From CAZSBB01 sp964605235 (GTDB lineage Bacteria; Planctomycetota; Phycisphaerae; Phycisphaerales; Phycisphaeraceae), in the NCBI GenBank assembly GCA_964605235.1, contig CAZSBB010000001.1, forward strand, positions 248,001 to 312,000: a stretch of DNA of 64,000 bases, read 5' to 3'. How positions within the stretch are numbered: position 1 is the stretch's first letter; the number at the start of each line of letters is the position of its first letter. Made by a program: the position numbers and the translations under genes. Below, in pieces: positions 16,738 to 25,784 of this stretch. The notes under the pieces are model-generated. The model was not told the origin of the DNA, searched no databases, and saw nothing but the letters and a program-made list of their open reading frames with translations.

Positions 16738-17604
16738 ATGCCTGAATCCAACCCTGTCGCCTGGAATCAACTGCTGGCGCAACTGGCGATATTGCTGCCG
16801 CTGGCGACCTCCAGCGTGTTGTTGATGCTGCGGCGGGACTGTTTGAGCCGGGAGCGTCTGGCGGGTGGCGTGGACCGGACGCAGGTGCTGACCTTGCCGT
16901 TGCTGCTGGGCGGGTTCGTCATGCTGGTGCTGGGCATGGGGCTGGGCGGGCAGGCGCTGGCGGCGCTGGGGGAAACCACGCCGATGGCGCAGCTCGATGC
17001 CGGGGGCCGCGCCCGACGGGCGATCCTGACCCAACTGGTCGCCTTCGGCCCGGCGGTGCTGTGGCTGCTGGCGAGCACCTGGCGCCTGCCCACCGGCTGG
17101 CGCACGCTGGGGGTGAGCACCGCTGACCCGGCGGGCGACATCGCCAGCGGCGCGGCGGCGTTGGTGGCGGCCTTACCCCTGATCATGCTGCTGAGTCTGC
17201 TGTTGACCTTCGCGACGATCCTGCTGGGGCAGCCGATCCCCGACATGGGCCACGACCTGCTGCGGGTGCTGCGGGAGGCGCAAACGCCGCAACAGCGCCT
17301 GCTGGTGGCGGCGTCGGCGGTCATCTGCGCCCCGGTGCTGGAGGAGTTCATCTTCCGAGGGCTGCTGCAATCCGCCCTGGCGCACGCCTGGGGTCACGAA
17401 CGGCGGTGGCGCATCATTCTGTGCGCAGCCTTCGTGTTCAGTCTGATTCACACGGGTATGCCCTGGCAGGTGTTGCCGCCGCTGTTTCTGCTGGGCGTTT
17501 TTCTGGGTTATCTGTACGAGCGCACCGGCAGCCTCTGGCCGTGCATTGCCGCCCATGCGGGGTTCAACGCCCTGAACATCGCCTTAACCCTGCTGCTCAA
17601 GTGA
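16738..17604 (+). CDS. CPBP family intramembrane metalloprotease
   Basis: Polytopic 288-residue protein with the CPBP/Rce1-like motifs: EEFIFRG (E202, E203 and the Arg), FSLIHTG, and HAGFNALN near the C terminus. The family cleaves membrane-embedded or prenylated peptides, or protects against bacteriocins. The N-terminal region (1-130) holds additional hydrophobic segments. The start has no strong ribosome site; TAGTAT about 40 nt upstream could be its -10. The adjacent genes give no functional hint. Confidence 0.85.
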   Translation: MPESNPVAWNQLLAQLAILLPLATSSVLLMLRRDCLSRERLAGGVDRTQVLTLPLLLGGFVMLVLGMGLGGQALAALGETTPMAQLDAGGRARRAILTQLVAFGPAVLWLLASTWRLPTGWRTLGVSTADPAGDIASGAAALVAALPLIMLLSLLLTFATILLGQPIPDMGHDLLRVLREAQTPQQRLLVAASAVICAPVLEEFIFRGLLQSALAHAWGHERRWRIILCAAFVFSLIHTGMPWQVLPPLFLLGVFLGYLYERTGSLWPCIAAHAGFNALNIALTLLLK

Positions 17605-17652
17605 CGCCCCCGGCCGCGGCCGGCGCTGGTCGCCACCGGCTCAAACTCCTGA

Positions 17653-18426
17653 TCAATCCGTATCCGCAATCCGCGGCTGCTGGGCGCTGATGCGCGGATC
17701 TATTCCCGTGCGCGTGCCTTCCGCAGTCGGCTTGGCGGCGTGCGAAGGAATGTCCGGCTGCGTCGGGCCCAGCCAGCACTGGTTGTCGTGGCAATCCTTG
17801 ATGAACGCCACCGCTTCCTCCACATCATCCGTCAGCCGAAAAAGCTCCAGGTCCTGGGCGTTGATGTTGTGCTCCTGCTCGCACATCACCTCGCGCACCC
17901 ATTGCAGCAGGCCCGACCAGAAATCCTTGCCGATGAGCATGACCGGGAAGGGATCGACCTTGAGCGTCTGGATCAGCGTCATAGATTCAAAGAACTCGTC
18001 CATGGTGCCAAAGCCGCCGGGGAAAATGACGAACGCCTTGGCGTACTTGACGAACATGACCTTGCGGGCGAAGAAGTAGCGGAAGTTCAGCGCGTGCGTC
18101 TGGTAGGGGTTGGGCTTCTGCTCCATGGGCAGGCTGATGTTGAGTCCCACGCTCACGCCGCCGGCTTCATAGGCGCCTTTGTTCGCCGCTTCCATGATGC
18201 CCGGCCCCCCGCCGGTGATGGTGGCGAAACCCGCCTGCGCCAGCAGTTGCCCGCACTTTTCCGCCATCTGAAAGTAGCGATGCTCCGGCCTGGTTCGCGC
18301 CGAGCCGAACACCGTCACGCCATCGCCCACGGCACTCATCACCTCAAAGCCATCGACGAATTCCGACAGAATCCGAAACAGCCGCCAGGCGTCGTGCGCC
18401 AGATGCTCTTCCATGTGTGTGTTCAT
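17653..18426 (-). CDS. LOG family / TIGR00730 Rossmann protein
   Basis: Lysine-decarboxylase-like fold family whose tested members are nucleoside 5'-monophosphate phosphoribohydrolases (LOG, PpnN). The 257-residue protein has both signatures, GGGPGIME (71-78) and PGGFGTMDE (135-143). It likely hydrolyses a purine or cytokinin-type nucleotide. The last 30 residues are low complexity. The ATG at 18426 has AAGGAT upstream; the frame extension to 18597 crosses the promoter and is rejected. Confidence 0.9.
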   Translation of the reverse strand: MNTHMEEHLAHDAWRLFRILSEFVDGFEVMSAVGDGVTVFGSARTRPEHRYFQMAEKCGQLLAQAGFATITGGGPGIMEAANKGAYEAGGVSVGLNISLPMEQKPNPYQTHALNFRYFFARKVMFVKYAKAFVIFPGGFGTMDEFFESMTLIQTLKVDPFPVMLIGKDFWSGLLQWVREVMCEQEHNINAQDLELFRLTDDVEEAVAFIKDCHDNQCWLGPTQPDIPSHAAKPTAEGTRTGIDPRISAQQPRIADTD

Positions 18427-18457
18427 CGGCAATCCTTGGGTCTGAATAACCGCACTG

Positions 18458-18486
18458 AGCATAGCGCGGCCAACGCGACGGGTCCA
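18458..18486 (-). promoter_or_regulatory. Promoter of the LOG-family gene
   Basis: On the minus strand TGGACC, a 17-nt spacer and TATGCT (complement 18458-18463) lie about 31 nt before the ATG at 18426, leaving a short leader that contains AAGGAT. Confidence 0.45.
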
Positions 18487-18651
18487 CGAGTGTAACACCC
18501 CGCTCCCATCCCTTACCTTGTCGGTCCAAAGCCGCGAAACCATGAGCTTTCTGCAATCCCGGAACCGCATCTGCTTCCAGCGGCGATGCGACGGCACGCA
18601 ACATCATGCCACAGGTGCCGGGGCGAACATGCGACGGGCTGGTTATCGAGC

Positions 18652-18760
18652 GCCCTGCCCGTCGCTCACGCTTCCGGCTCGTGGTTTCTTCGTAGGTCCG
18701 GGCTGGCCCGGACACGATTCACCCGCAGCGTCCCGCGTGTCCGGGCGAGCCCGGACCTAC
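18652..18760. repeat. Repeat pair between LOG gene and dus
   Basis: A half copy of the GAAGCGTCAGCGA family (CCCGTCGCTCACGCTTCCGG at 18657-18676) precedes a strong inverted repeat: GTAGGTCCGGGCTGGCCCGG from 18692 pairs with CCGGGCGAGCCCGGACCTAC ending at 18760, with a loop of about 30 nt. The second arm overlaps the last few codons of dus, so the repeat probably supplies its 3' end. No gene lies in 18427-18756. Confidence 0.65.
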
Positions 18761-19770
18761 AGGACTGTGGTGACAGCAGCCGCACCGTAGTGCCGCTCCA
18801 GCACCGTTTCCCAATCCGCCAGGGATTTGACGGCGATGAAGGCGTCGCGGACGGTCAGCGCATCGGGGTGATGGCGGGAGAATTTGATGCCGAACTTGCG
18901 CATCATCATGGAGCCGGTGCGTTCGCCGTGCAGCGCGATGGAAAGCTCAAAATGCTCGCGCAGGACCTGTTGCTGCTGGGCGAGCGTGGGCGGGCGCGTG
19001 GCGGCTTCATGATCGCCGGCGAGCAGGGCGCGGGCCTGGGCGAAGATCCACGGGTTGCCGATGCAGCCGCGTGCGATGCTGACGAACTGGACGCCGGTCT
19101 GGGCGATCATGCGGAAGACATCTTCAGCGGTCCAGATGTCGCCGCTGCCGCCGATGGTGAAGTTGGGCGTGGAGCCATAGGTCTGCACGAGTTGATGGAG
19201 GAAGGACCAGCGCGACGCGCCATCGTACTTCTGCTCCACGCTGCGCCCATGCACCACGGCGCCGGCATAACCCAGCTCGATCACCGCCTGGAAAATGCGA
19301 TGGAAATCCGCCAGCGCCTGCGGGCTGTCGTCGGTGCCCCGGCGGAGCTTGACCGTACACGGCAGGCGGTCGCCGACGGTCTGCTTCACCGCGTCGAGGA
19401 TGGCGATCGCCTCCTCCGGCTCCTGCAAGAGGTGGCCGCCTCGGCTGCGTTTGCGGATTTTTTTGACCGGGCAGGCGAGATTGATGTCGATCACGTCGTA
19501 GCCCAAGTCCATCAGCACCTGCACGCCCTGAGCGATCTCGCGCGGGTGCGAACCCATGAGCTGGCCGGCGATGGGGTGGTCGGCATCATCCAGTTCCGCG
19601 GCTTCCAGCCCCTTGCCGCCCTGGATCAGGAACTGGTCGAGCATGGCTTCGGTGACGCAAAACGGGCAGCCATGCCGGCGGGCAACCAGGCGCATGGCGG
19701 CATCGCTGTAGCCGGCGAGCCCCGCCTGGAAGAAGGGGGCGTCCAATTGCAGTTTGCCGATCTGCGTCAT
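18757..19770 (-). CDS. dus: tRNA dihydrouridine synthase
   Basis: FMN enzyme that reduces uridines in tRNA to dihydrouridine. The 337-residue protein has the N-terminal FMN half-barrel (AGYSDAAMRLVARRHG), the catalytic cysteine in DINLACPVKK followed by RKRSRGGHLLQEP, and the FMN phosphate site IGGSGDIW. It is DusB-like, but the exact uridine target cannot be assigned. The ATG at 19770 lies 7 nt after a perfect TATAAT; an upstream ATG at 19779 overlaps that hexamer and is not used if the hexamer is the -10. The last residues TTVL fall inside a repeat arm. Confidence 0.93.
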   Translation of the reverse strand: MTQIGKLQLDAPFFQAGLAGYSDAAMRLVARRHGCPFCVTEAMLDQFLIQGGKGLEAAELDDADHPIAGQLMGSHPREIAQGVQVLMDLGYDVIDINLACPVKKIRKRSRGGHLLQEPEEAIAILDAVKQTVGDRLPCTVKLRRGTDDSPQALADFHRIFQAVIELGYAGAVVHGRSVEQKYDGASRWSFLHQLVQTYGSTPNFTIGGSGDIWTAEDVFRMIAQTGVQFVSIARGCIGNPWIFAQARALLAGDHEAATRPPTLAQQQQVLREHFELSIALHGERTGSMMMRKFGIKFSRHHPDALTVRDAFIAVKSLADWETVLERHYGAAAVTTVL

Positions 19771-19777
19771 GCCCGGC

Positions 19778-19783
19778 ATTATA
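19778..19783 (-). promoter_or_regulatory. -10 element of leaderless dus
   Basis: A consensus TATAAT on the minus strand ends 7 nt before the dus ATG at 19770, leaving no room for a ribosome site. It is the best -10 match in the leaderless set. Confidence 0.6.
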
Positions 19784-19788
19784 GAGGA

Positions 19789-19810
19789 CCCCCCCCGGAA
19801 GTTTCCCGGG
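19789..19810. repeat. C-run-GGAA element upstream of dus
   Basis: CCCCCCCCGGAAGTTTCCCG lies between the divergent dus and lipoprotein genes, next to the dus -10. Unlike most copies it does not follow a stop codon. Confidence 0.5.
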
Positions 19811-19868
19811 CGCCGACAGCGCCTGGGGCAACGGACAACGGCGGGTGGTGCAACCGGAAAGGCTGCTT

Positions 19869-20414
19869 ATGCGTCTCACTGCGGCAATGGCGATTCTCCT
19901 GCTGACCCTGGGCAACCTGGGCTGCGCGCGCATGTCCTGGCCCACCTGGTTGGGCGGCAAGGAACCCGCGCCCGCTGCCGACGCCGACGCACAGGCCGCC
20001 GACGCCAGCACCACTCCGGAGCCGATCGCAGCCACGCCCGAGCCGCCGGCCCCCACATCGCATGAAGCGTATGTCAACGAAATGGCGGACCGCAGCTATC
20101 CCGCCGACGCCGAGCTGGGCGCGGACCTGGACATTGTGGTGCGCCAACACCGGGATCGGCTGAGCCTGAGCAATCGCACGCCGCGCCGGTATGCCGACGT
20201 GCAGTTGTGGATCAACCAGCAGTACGTCGCCGACGTCGCCAGCATCGAGATCGGCAACGGCAATCAGGTGCTGTTCGAGAATCTCATCAACCGCCATCGG
20301 GAGCACTATCCCACGCCCGGCTTCCTTACGCCGGACCGCTACTTTCCGGTGCATCTGGCGGAACTGTATGTCCCTCAGGAGAATCGACGCCATCGGCTGC
20401 TGGTGCAGCGCTGA
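19869..20414 (+). CDS. Putative lipoprotein of unknown function
   Basis: A 181-residue protein with a hydrophobic N terminus (MRLTAAMAILLLTLGNLGC) ending in a cysteine at residue 19. The lipobox is atypical because Asn is at -3, so lipidation is likely but not certain. A Pro/Ala-rich linker (about 30-70) leads to a small domain with VQLWINQQYVADVASIEIG, which resembles a beta-strand substrate- or peptide-binding unit. GGAAAGG precedes the ATG at 19869 by 7 nt. The pgi gene follows after 71 nt. No family is recognised. Confidence 0.72.
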   Translation: MRLTAAMAILLLTLGNLGCARMSWPTWLGGKEPAPAADADAQAADASTTPEPIAATPEPPAPTSHEAYVNEMADRSYPADAELGADLDIVVRQHRDRLSLSNRTPRRYADVQLWINQQYVADVASIEIGNGNQVLFENLINRHREHYPTPGFLTPDRYFPVHLAELYVPQENRRHRLLVQR

Positions 20415-20485
20415 CCGCACCAAGCCGTCCTGGCTCAGGCCCACGCACCGTGCCGCCCTCGCCGCGGCACAGGAGGTTTACTGCA

Positions 20486-22066
20486 ATGGACGCACTGACA
20501 CTCTGGCGCCGTTACCGCCAGCATCTGGTTCGGGAAAGCAAGACCGGCATCAGCCTCGATGCTTCGCGCGCCAGCTTCCCGGATGACCTGTTCCTCACCG
20601 CCGGGGAGCGCTGGACTGCCGCCCACACCGCCATGCGCGATCTGGAAGCCGGCGACATCGCCAACCCCGACGAGCAGCGCATGGTCGGCCACTACTGGCT
20701 GCGCGCCCCGCACCTGGCGCCCACCGATGAGCTGCGCACCGCCATCGAGCAGACGGTCGTGCGCATCAAGCAGTTCGCCGAGCAGGTGCATAGTCGCGCC
20801 ATCACCCCGCCCGACCAGGCGCGCTTCACCGACCTCTTGGTCATCGGCATCGGCGGCTCGGCGCTGGGGCCGCAGCTCGTCGCCGACGCCCTGGGCACCA
20901 GGCGCGACAAGCTGCAAGTCCACTTCCTCGACAACACCGATCCCGACGGCATCGACCGCACCCTGAGCAACCTGGGCGCCCGGCTCAAGAGCACCCTCGT
21001 GCTGGTCATCTCCAAGTCCGGCGGCACCCCCGAAACCCGCAACGGCATGCTCGAAACCCAGCACGCCTACCGCAGCGCGGGGCTCGATTTCGCCCGCTGT
21101 GCCGTGGCGGTCACCAGTGATGGCAGCAAGCTCGATCAACTCGCCACGGAGCAGAACTGGCTGGCGCGCTTCCCCATGTGGGACTGGGTCGGCGGCCGCA
21201 CCAGCGTGCTCTCGGCAGTCGGCCTGCTGCCCGCGGCGTTGCAGGGCCTCGACATCGACGGCCTGCTCGAAGGCGCAGCCGCCATGGATGAGAACACCCG
21301 CGGCGAAGACCTGCGCACCAACCTCGCCGGCCGACTCGCGCTGCTCTGGCATCAACTGACCGACGGGCGCGGCAGCAAGGACATGGTCATCCTGCCCTAC
21401 AAAGATCGCCTGCTGCTGCTCAGTCGTTACCTGCAACAGCTCATCATGGAATCGCTGGGCAAAGAGCTTGACCTCAATGGTCAACCCGTGCATCAGGGCA
21501 TCGCGGTGTATGGCAACAAGGGCTCGACCGACCAGCACGCTTACGTCCAGCAACTGCGCGACGGCGTGGACAATTTCTTCGCCACCTTCATCGTGGTGCA
21601 GCAGGATCGCACGCCCGCAGCCGCCAAGAAAGCCGCCGACGTGGAGCCGGGCATCACCAGCGGCGATTACCTGCTGGGCTTCTGGCAGGGCACGCGCCAG
21701 GCGCTGCATGAAAAAGGTCGCTCCAGCCTCACGCTCACCCTCGCCAAGCTCACGCCTCAGACGCTCGGCGGACTGATCGCGCTGTTCGAGCGTGCCGTTG
21801 GGTACTACGCGGCGCTGGTCAACATCAACGCCTACCACCAGCCTGGCGTCGAAGCGGGCAAGAAAGCCGCCTCGGCGGTGCTGGCGCTGCAAACCAAACT
21901 CACCACCTGGCTCGCCAGCAATACGGAGCCGATGACCTGCGAGCAGATGGCCGACCGCATGGGCTGCCCGCACGACGTGGAAGCGATTTACCATCTGCTC
22001 GAACACCTCGCGGAGAACGGGCGCGGCGTCAAGCGCGTGCGCGACAAGTACAAATGGACGGGCTGA
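20486..22066 (+). CDS. pgi: Glucose-6-phosphate isomerase
   Basis: Interconverts glucose 6-phosphate and fructose 6-phosphate. The 526 residues carry IGIGGSALGPQ, ISKSGGTPET, the sugar-phosphate motif near LPYKDRLLLLSRYLQQLIMES and the catalytic region YGNKGSTDQHAYVQQLRDG. The C terminus ends in a small helical winged-helix-like tail (MTCEQMADRMGCPHDVEAIY onward) also known from some bacterial Pgi proteins. AGGAGG 9 nt upstream fixes the ATG at 20486; the frame open from 20207 overlaps the lipoprotein gene and is rejected. The end overlaps tadA by 13 nt. Confidence 0.96.
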   Translation: MDALTLWRRYRQHLVRESKTGISLDASRASFPDDLFLTAGERWTAAHTAMRDLEAGDIANPDEQRMVGHYWLRAPHLAPTDELRTAIEQTVVRIKQFAEQVHSRAITPPDQARFTDLLVIGIGGSALGPQLVADALGTRRDKLQVHFLDNTDPDGIDRTLSNLGARLKSTLVLVISKSGGTPETRNGMLETQHAYRSAGLDFARCAVAVTSDGSKLDQLATEQNWLARFPMWDWVGGRTSVLSAVGLLPAALQGLDIDGLLEGAAAMDENTRGEDLRTNLAGRLALLWHQLTDGRGSKDMVILPYKDRLLLLSRYLQQLIMESLGKELDLNGQPVHQGIAVYGNKGSTDQHAYVQQLRDGVDNFFATFIVVQQDRTPAAAKKAADVEPGITSGDYLLGFWQGTRQALHEKGRSSLTLTLAKLTPQTLGGLIALFERAVGYYAALVNINAYHQPGVEAGKKAASAVLALQTKLTTWLASNTEPMTCEQMADRMGCPHDVEAIYHLLEHLAENGRGVKRVRDKYKWTG

Positions 22067-22545
22067 GCGAGTTGGACCTGCGCATGATGCAGCGCGCCGT
22101 GGAGCTGGCGCGCACGGCTGGGAGTCTGGGCGAAGTGCCCATCGCGGCCGTGGTGTATCAGCAGGAGTCGATCCTCGCCGAAGCCCACAATCGCCGGGAG
22201 CTGGATCAAGACCCCACCGCCCACGCGGAAATCCTCGCCCTGCGCCGCGCGGCGCGCAAGCTCGGTTCCTGGCGTCTGGAAGGTTGCACGCTGGCGGTGA
22301 CGCTGGAACCCTGCCCCATGTGTGCCGGGGCGCTGGTGAACAGCCGGATCGCCCGGCTGGTGTACGGCGCTGCCGATCCCAAGATGGGCTGTGTGGACAC
22401 GCTGGGCCAGCTTTGCACCGAGCCACGCTTCAACCATCGGCTGACCGTGGTGCGCGGCGTGCTCGCCGAGGAATGCGGGCGCCTGCTCACGGATTTCTTC
22501 CAGCAGCGGCGCGGGGCGGACCGTCCCGCCAAGCCGCGCAGTTGA
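22054..22545 (+). CDS. tadA: tRNA-specific adenosine deaminase
   Basis: Zinc deaminase that converts the wobble adenosine of tRNA-Arg to inosine. The 163-residue protein (167 in E. coli) has the zinc/proton-shuttle motif HAE (57-59) and PCPMC (86-90), with the TadA-type GALVNSRIARLVYGAADPKMG following. It starts within the pgi 3' end (13-nt overlap), which implies translational coupling. Guanine deaminase is the main alternative, but the motif context favours TadA. Confidence 0.93.
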   Translation: MDGLSELDLRMMQRAVELARTAGSLGEVPIAAVVYQQESILAEAHNRRELDQDPTAHAEILALRRAARKLGSWRLEGCTLAVTLEPCPMCAGALVNSRIARLVYGAADPKMGCVDTLGQLCTEPRFNHRLTVVRGVLAEECGRLLTDFFQQRRGADRPAKPRS

Positions 22546-22569
22546 TGCCAGACGCCGGGGGCGTATGCT
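22542..22569 (+). promoter_or_regulatory. Promoter of the leucyl aminopeptidase gene
   Basis: TTGATG (22542-22547), a 16-nt spacer and TATGCT (22564-22569). Transcription would start near 22576, giving a leader of about 50 nt with AGGAG before the ATG. Confidence 0.5.
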
Positions 22570-22625
22570 GATTCACTTCCCCCCGGCGCTGCGGCGCTGC
22601 TTTTTCCTTGCCCCAGGAGCTGTAC

Positions 22626-24152
22626 ATGATGCGTCGAATTCGTATCGCCCCGTCCGCCCCCAAGCGTGCGACGGCCGTGGCGTTGCTCTGGCCCGATGGC
22701 GGTGATCAGCAGAACAAGACCTTCGTCGCGCTGGATAAACAGGTCGGCCGGGCGCTCAGCGAAGCCCTCAAACGCCCGGAAACCAGCCTCAAATGCGGCG
22801 CGGTGACCTGCGTGTATCCCACGACCGGCCCGCAGCGCGTCTACCTCGTGGGACTCGGTCCTGTCGCCGAACTCGATGCCGACGCCTACCGCGTGGCCAG
22901 CGCGAAATTGCTCAGCAGTGTTCGCAGCGCCAAGCTCGCGGCGCTGAGTCTGGTCATCGCCGGGCAGTTCAGCGGCATGCTGCCCACCCGCGAAGTCGGT
23001 CGGGCGCTGGGCGAAGGACTCGCTGCGGCGCTGTTCAGCTTCGATGAATTCAAAGGCGCCGCCAACGGCAACAAGAACGGCAAGGACGCCCCCGCCACGC
23101 TGACCGTGCATGTTGAACGCGACCTGCGCGCCGGCATGGAACGCGGCCTGCTGGTCGGTGAGAGCGCCAACCTCGCCAGGCAAATGGCGGCCACCCCGCC
23201 CAATGTCGCCAATCCGAGTTGGCTGGTCAGCAAATGCAAAGCCCTGGCGAAACAGGTCGGCCTGCGCTGCCGCATCATCGGCGTGCCCGAAGCCAAACGG
23301 CTGAAAATGGGCGGCCTGCTCGCCGTCGGCGCCGGCGGGTCCACCCCTCCCGCCATGATCGTGCTCGAACATCAGCCCCGCAGCGCTGCCGCCCGCAAGC
23401 AAAAACCCATCCTGCTGGTGGGCAAGGCCGTCACCTTCGACACCGGCGGCTACTCGCTCAAACCCTCCACCAGCATGGACGGCATGAAGTACGACAAATG
23501 CGGCGGCATGGCGGTCATCGGCGCCATGCACGCCATCGCCAAACTCAAGCTCGATCAGCCCGTCGTCGCCCTGATCCCCACCGCGGAAAACATGGTGGAC
23601 ACCGCCGCCTACCGCCCCGGCGACATCATCACCTTCTGCAACGGCGTCACCTGTGAAGTCACCAACACCGATGCCGAGGGCCGACTGATCCTCGCCGACG
23701 CGCTGGCGTACGGCACGAAGCATTACCAGCCCCGCGCGGTCATCGACCTGGCGACCCTCACCGGCGGCGTGGTGATCGCGCTCGGCTCGCGCTGTGCCGG
23801 CGCGTTCGTCAATTGCCCCGACCTGCGCAAGCAACTGTTCGACAGCGGCCAGGCCACCGGCGAACTGCTCTGGCATCTGCCGCTCTGGCTCGAACACCGC
23901 GACCTGCTCAAATCGCCCCACGGCGACATCGTGAACTCCGCCGCGGTGCGTGAAGCGCACGCCATCCAAGGCGCCGCCTTCCTGAGCTACTTCATCCACA
24001 GCGATGACCCCGCCAAGCTGCCCACGCTGCCCTGGGCGCACCTGGACATCGCCGGCGTCGCCGACAGCAAAACCGACACCGAGCTGTACACCAAAGGCCC
24101 CACGGGCTTTGGCGTCCGCCTGCTGACCCATGCGGTGGAGAACTGGCGGTAA
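22626..24152 (+). CDS. pepA: Leucyl aminopeptidase (M17)
   Basis: Hexameric two-metal aminopeptidase of 508 residues (503 in E. coli). The metal site is intact: GKAVTFDTGG (266-275) with its lysine and aspartate, MKYDKCGG after it, and the family signature NTDAEGRL (347-354) with D and E ligands. The N-terminal macro-like domain covers about 1-165. AGGAG at 22615-22619 supports the ATG at 22626; an adjacent ATG at 22629 is equally possible. In some bacteria PepA also binds DNA, but nothing here tests that. Confidence 0.94.
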   Translation: MMRRIRIAPSAPKRATAVALLWPDGGDQQNKTFVALDKQVGRALSEALKRPETSLKCGAVTCVYPTTGPQRVYLVGLGPVAELDADAYRVASAKLLSSVRSAKLAALSLVIAGQFSGMLPTREVGRALGEGLAAALFSFDEFKGAANGNKNGKDAPATLTVHVERDLRAGMERGLLVGESANLARQMAATPPNVANPSWLVSKCKALAKQVGLRCRIIGVPEAKRLKMGGLLAVGAGGSTPPAMIVLEHQPRSAAARKQKPILLVGKAVTFDTGGYSLKPSTSMDGMKYDKCGGMAVIGAMHAIAKLKLDQPVVALIPTAENMVDTAAYRPGDIITFCNGVTCEVTNTDAEGRLILADALAYGTKHYQPRAVIDLATLTGGVVIALGSRCAGAFVNCPDLRKQLFDSGQATGELLWHLPLWLEHRDLLKSPHGDIVNSAAVREAHAIQGAAFLSYFIHSDDPAKLPTLPWAHLDIAGVADSKTDTELYTKGPTGFGVRLLTHAVENWR

Positions 24153-24153
24153 T

Positions 24154-24390
24154 CCTTTTTAGCCACAGATGAACACAGATAAAAACCGCGAGAGATAAGA
24201 CAGGGATCAAACAAAAAAGCCAATACAGGCGAAGCCGCACATGAGCGCAGCGAATGTGGGGGTTGAACACAGGTGATTCAACCACATTCTGCACCCCCGG
24301 ATTTGCTGTGCTTATCTGCGAATCAGGTTTCTTCTCTTATCCCTGCTTTATCTCTCTCGGTCTTCATCCGTGTTCATCTGTGGCAAAAAA
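24154..24390. repeat. CCACAGATGAACAC repeat, inverted pair
   Basis: The arm AGCCACAGATGAACACAGAT (from 24161) plus its GAGAGATAAGACAGGGATCA tail is mirrored at about 24337-24385 as TATCCCTGC...TCATCTGTGGC. About 130 nt lie between, including a short hairpin around GGTTGAACACAGGTGATTCAACC. A third copy in the same direction as the first lies after the next gene (25785-25880). Both long copies also share a tail GAAGCCGCAC followed by GAGCGC. Confidence 0.7.
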
Positions 24391-24411
24391 ACAGCCCCCG
24401 AAGGAACCCCG

Positions 24412-25773
24412 ATGCCCCCCACCCTCCAACACCTCGGCAAACTGGTTGACGACACCGACATCGACGGCGAGCGCCGCTGCGACGGGGTGGCTCCGGCGCA
24501 TGGCAATGGCCTCCAACTGAGCCGGGATCGCTTTCTGTTGCTGGTGTCCACGCTGGCGTTTCGCGGGGTGGATGATTCGCTGAGCATCACCTGGCAGTTG
24601 CGCGCCGGGAGCTACGCCGGGCCGGTGCTGCGCAGCGGTGTGTTCGCCAAAAGCGTCAACGACTGGGACGTGCTGGGCAACGGCGGGAAATACGTGCGGC
24701 AATTCGGCCACCCGGTGGCGTTCGGCGTGCCCAAGGGCGCGGTGCAGCGGGGTCAGCCGTTGCCGCATGCCAATGTGTTTGCGGTGAAGTTTCGCCAGTG
24801 CGCCCGCACGCTGGCGCCCGAGGGGCATCTGCTGTGGAATCACGAAGACGCACACATGGCGGCACGCAGTCAGGATGTGCTGTGGGTGCAGTTTCGGCTC
24901 AATGATGCGGAAGATGATCTGGAAATCCTCCAGCCCATGACGCCGCTGCGCCAGGTGGGTTACAGCACCTGGGAGCAACCCTGCGCCCATGGCGATATGC
25001 GGGCGATCAATCAGACCTACGTGCAGCCGGTGGTCGCCAGCGCTGATGGCAGCGTGTGGGCGGATGTGCTGTATGGCAAGTTCAATGATCATGCGGTGTC
25101 GGGGCGCGACGCGAATGCTGCCGGGCCGGTGCTGATTCCGTGCCGATATCAGTTCAATGCCGCGCGCGGGTTGTACGAGTGGGTGGAAGTCGGCCCGACC
25201 TTCGGCGCGGGGCGCTACTTTGAACCGAGTCTGCTGCCCTATGGCGATGACTGGCTGGTGGCCGCGCGCCCGGTGGCGCTGGGCCCCATCGGCTGGTTCC
25301 GCAGCAGCGATCCCTTTGCCGGCCGGTGGCAGCACCACGAGCCCACCGACATCACCTGCCGCAACCCGCTGGCCGCCTATGCCTGTCCTGATGGACAAGT
25401 GCGTCTGCTGGCGGGCGATCCCGCGCGTTCGCCCCATGGCAGCAATCGCAATCCGCTGTATTGCTTTGAGATTGATCCCGACCATGGCTGCCGCGCCGCC
25501 GCTGTGCAGACGGTGTTTGATACTTATGCCGCGGGGGTGCCGATCGCGCGTGAGCATGGCCCGCTGATCGACATGCCCAAGCTGCTGCCCCACGCCGGCG
25601 GAAACATGCAGACGCTCATCCACCGCGTGCGTTCCTGCGCCTTCCGTTTCGAGGAACTCGACTACGGCGGCCCGGTCAAGCTGCTGACCGAAGGCGACTT
25701 CGCCAGCACCGCGATCTATCACGCCAGTCTGCGCTATGAGCAGGAATATCCGGGTTGCTGGACGTTCGCGTGA
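24412..25773 (+). CDS. Unknown beta-propeller-like protein
   Basis: A 453-residue protein I cannot assign. It is rich in beta-strands, with repeated sialidase/propeller-like segments such as TYVQPVVASADGSVWADVLYG, RYFEPSLLPYGDDWLVAARP, GWFRSSDPFAGRW and AYACPDGQVRLLAGDP. These resemble BNR-type or GH32/43-type blades. There is no signal peptide. AAGGA lies 6 nt before the ATG at 24412. The gene is bracketed by CCACAGATGAACAC repeats on both sides and precedes an enolase-superfamily dehydratase, so a role in handling a sugar acid or glycoside is plausible only by context. Confidence 0.65.
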   Translation: MPPTLQHLGKLVDDTDIDGERRCDGVAPAHGNGLQLSRDRFLLLVSTLAFRGVDDSLSITWQLRAGSYAGPVLRSGVFAKSVNDWDVLGNGGKYVRQFGHPVAFGVPKGAVQRGQPLPHANVFAVKFRQCARTLAPEGHLLWNHEDAHMAARSQDVLWVQFRLNDAEDDLEILQPMTPLRQVGYSTWEQPCAHGDMRAINQTYVQPVVASADGSVWADVLYGKFNDHAVSGRDANAAGPVLIPCRYQFNAARGLYEWVEVGPTFGAGRYFEPSLLPYGDDWLVAARPVALGPIGWFRSSDPFAGRWQHHEPTDITCRNPLAAYACPDGQVRLLAGDPARSPHGSNRNPLYCFEIDPDHGCRAAAVQTVFDTYAAGVPIAREHGPLIDMPKLLPHAGGNMQTLIHRVRSCAFRFEELDYGGPVKLLTEGDFASTAIYHASLRYEQEYPGCWTFA

Positions 25774-25784
25774 AGCATTTTTTT

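Noticed and set aside
24154..24390. CRISPR-like array
   Set aside because: Repeat arms are inverted, unequal and not regularly spaced; no cas genes.
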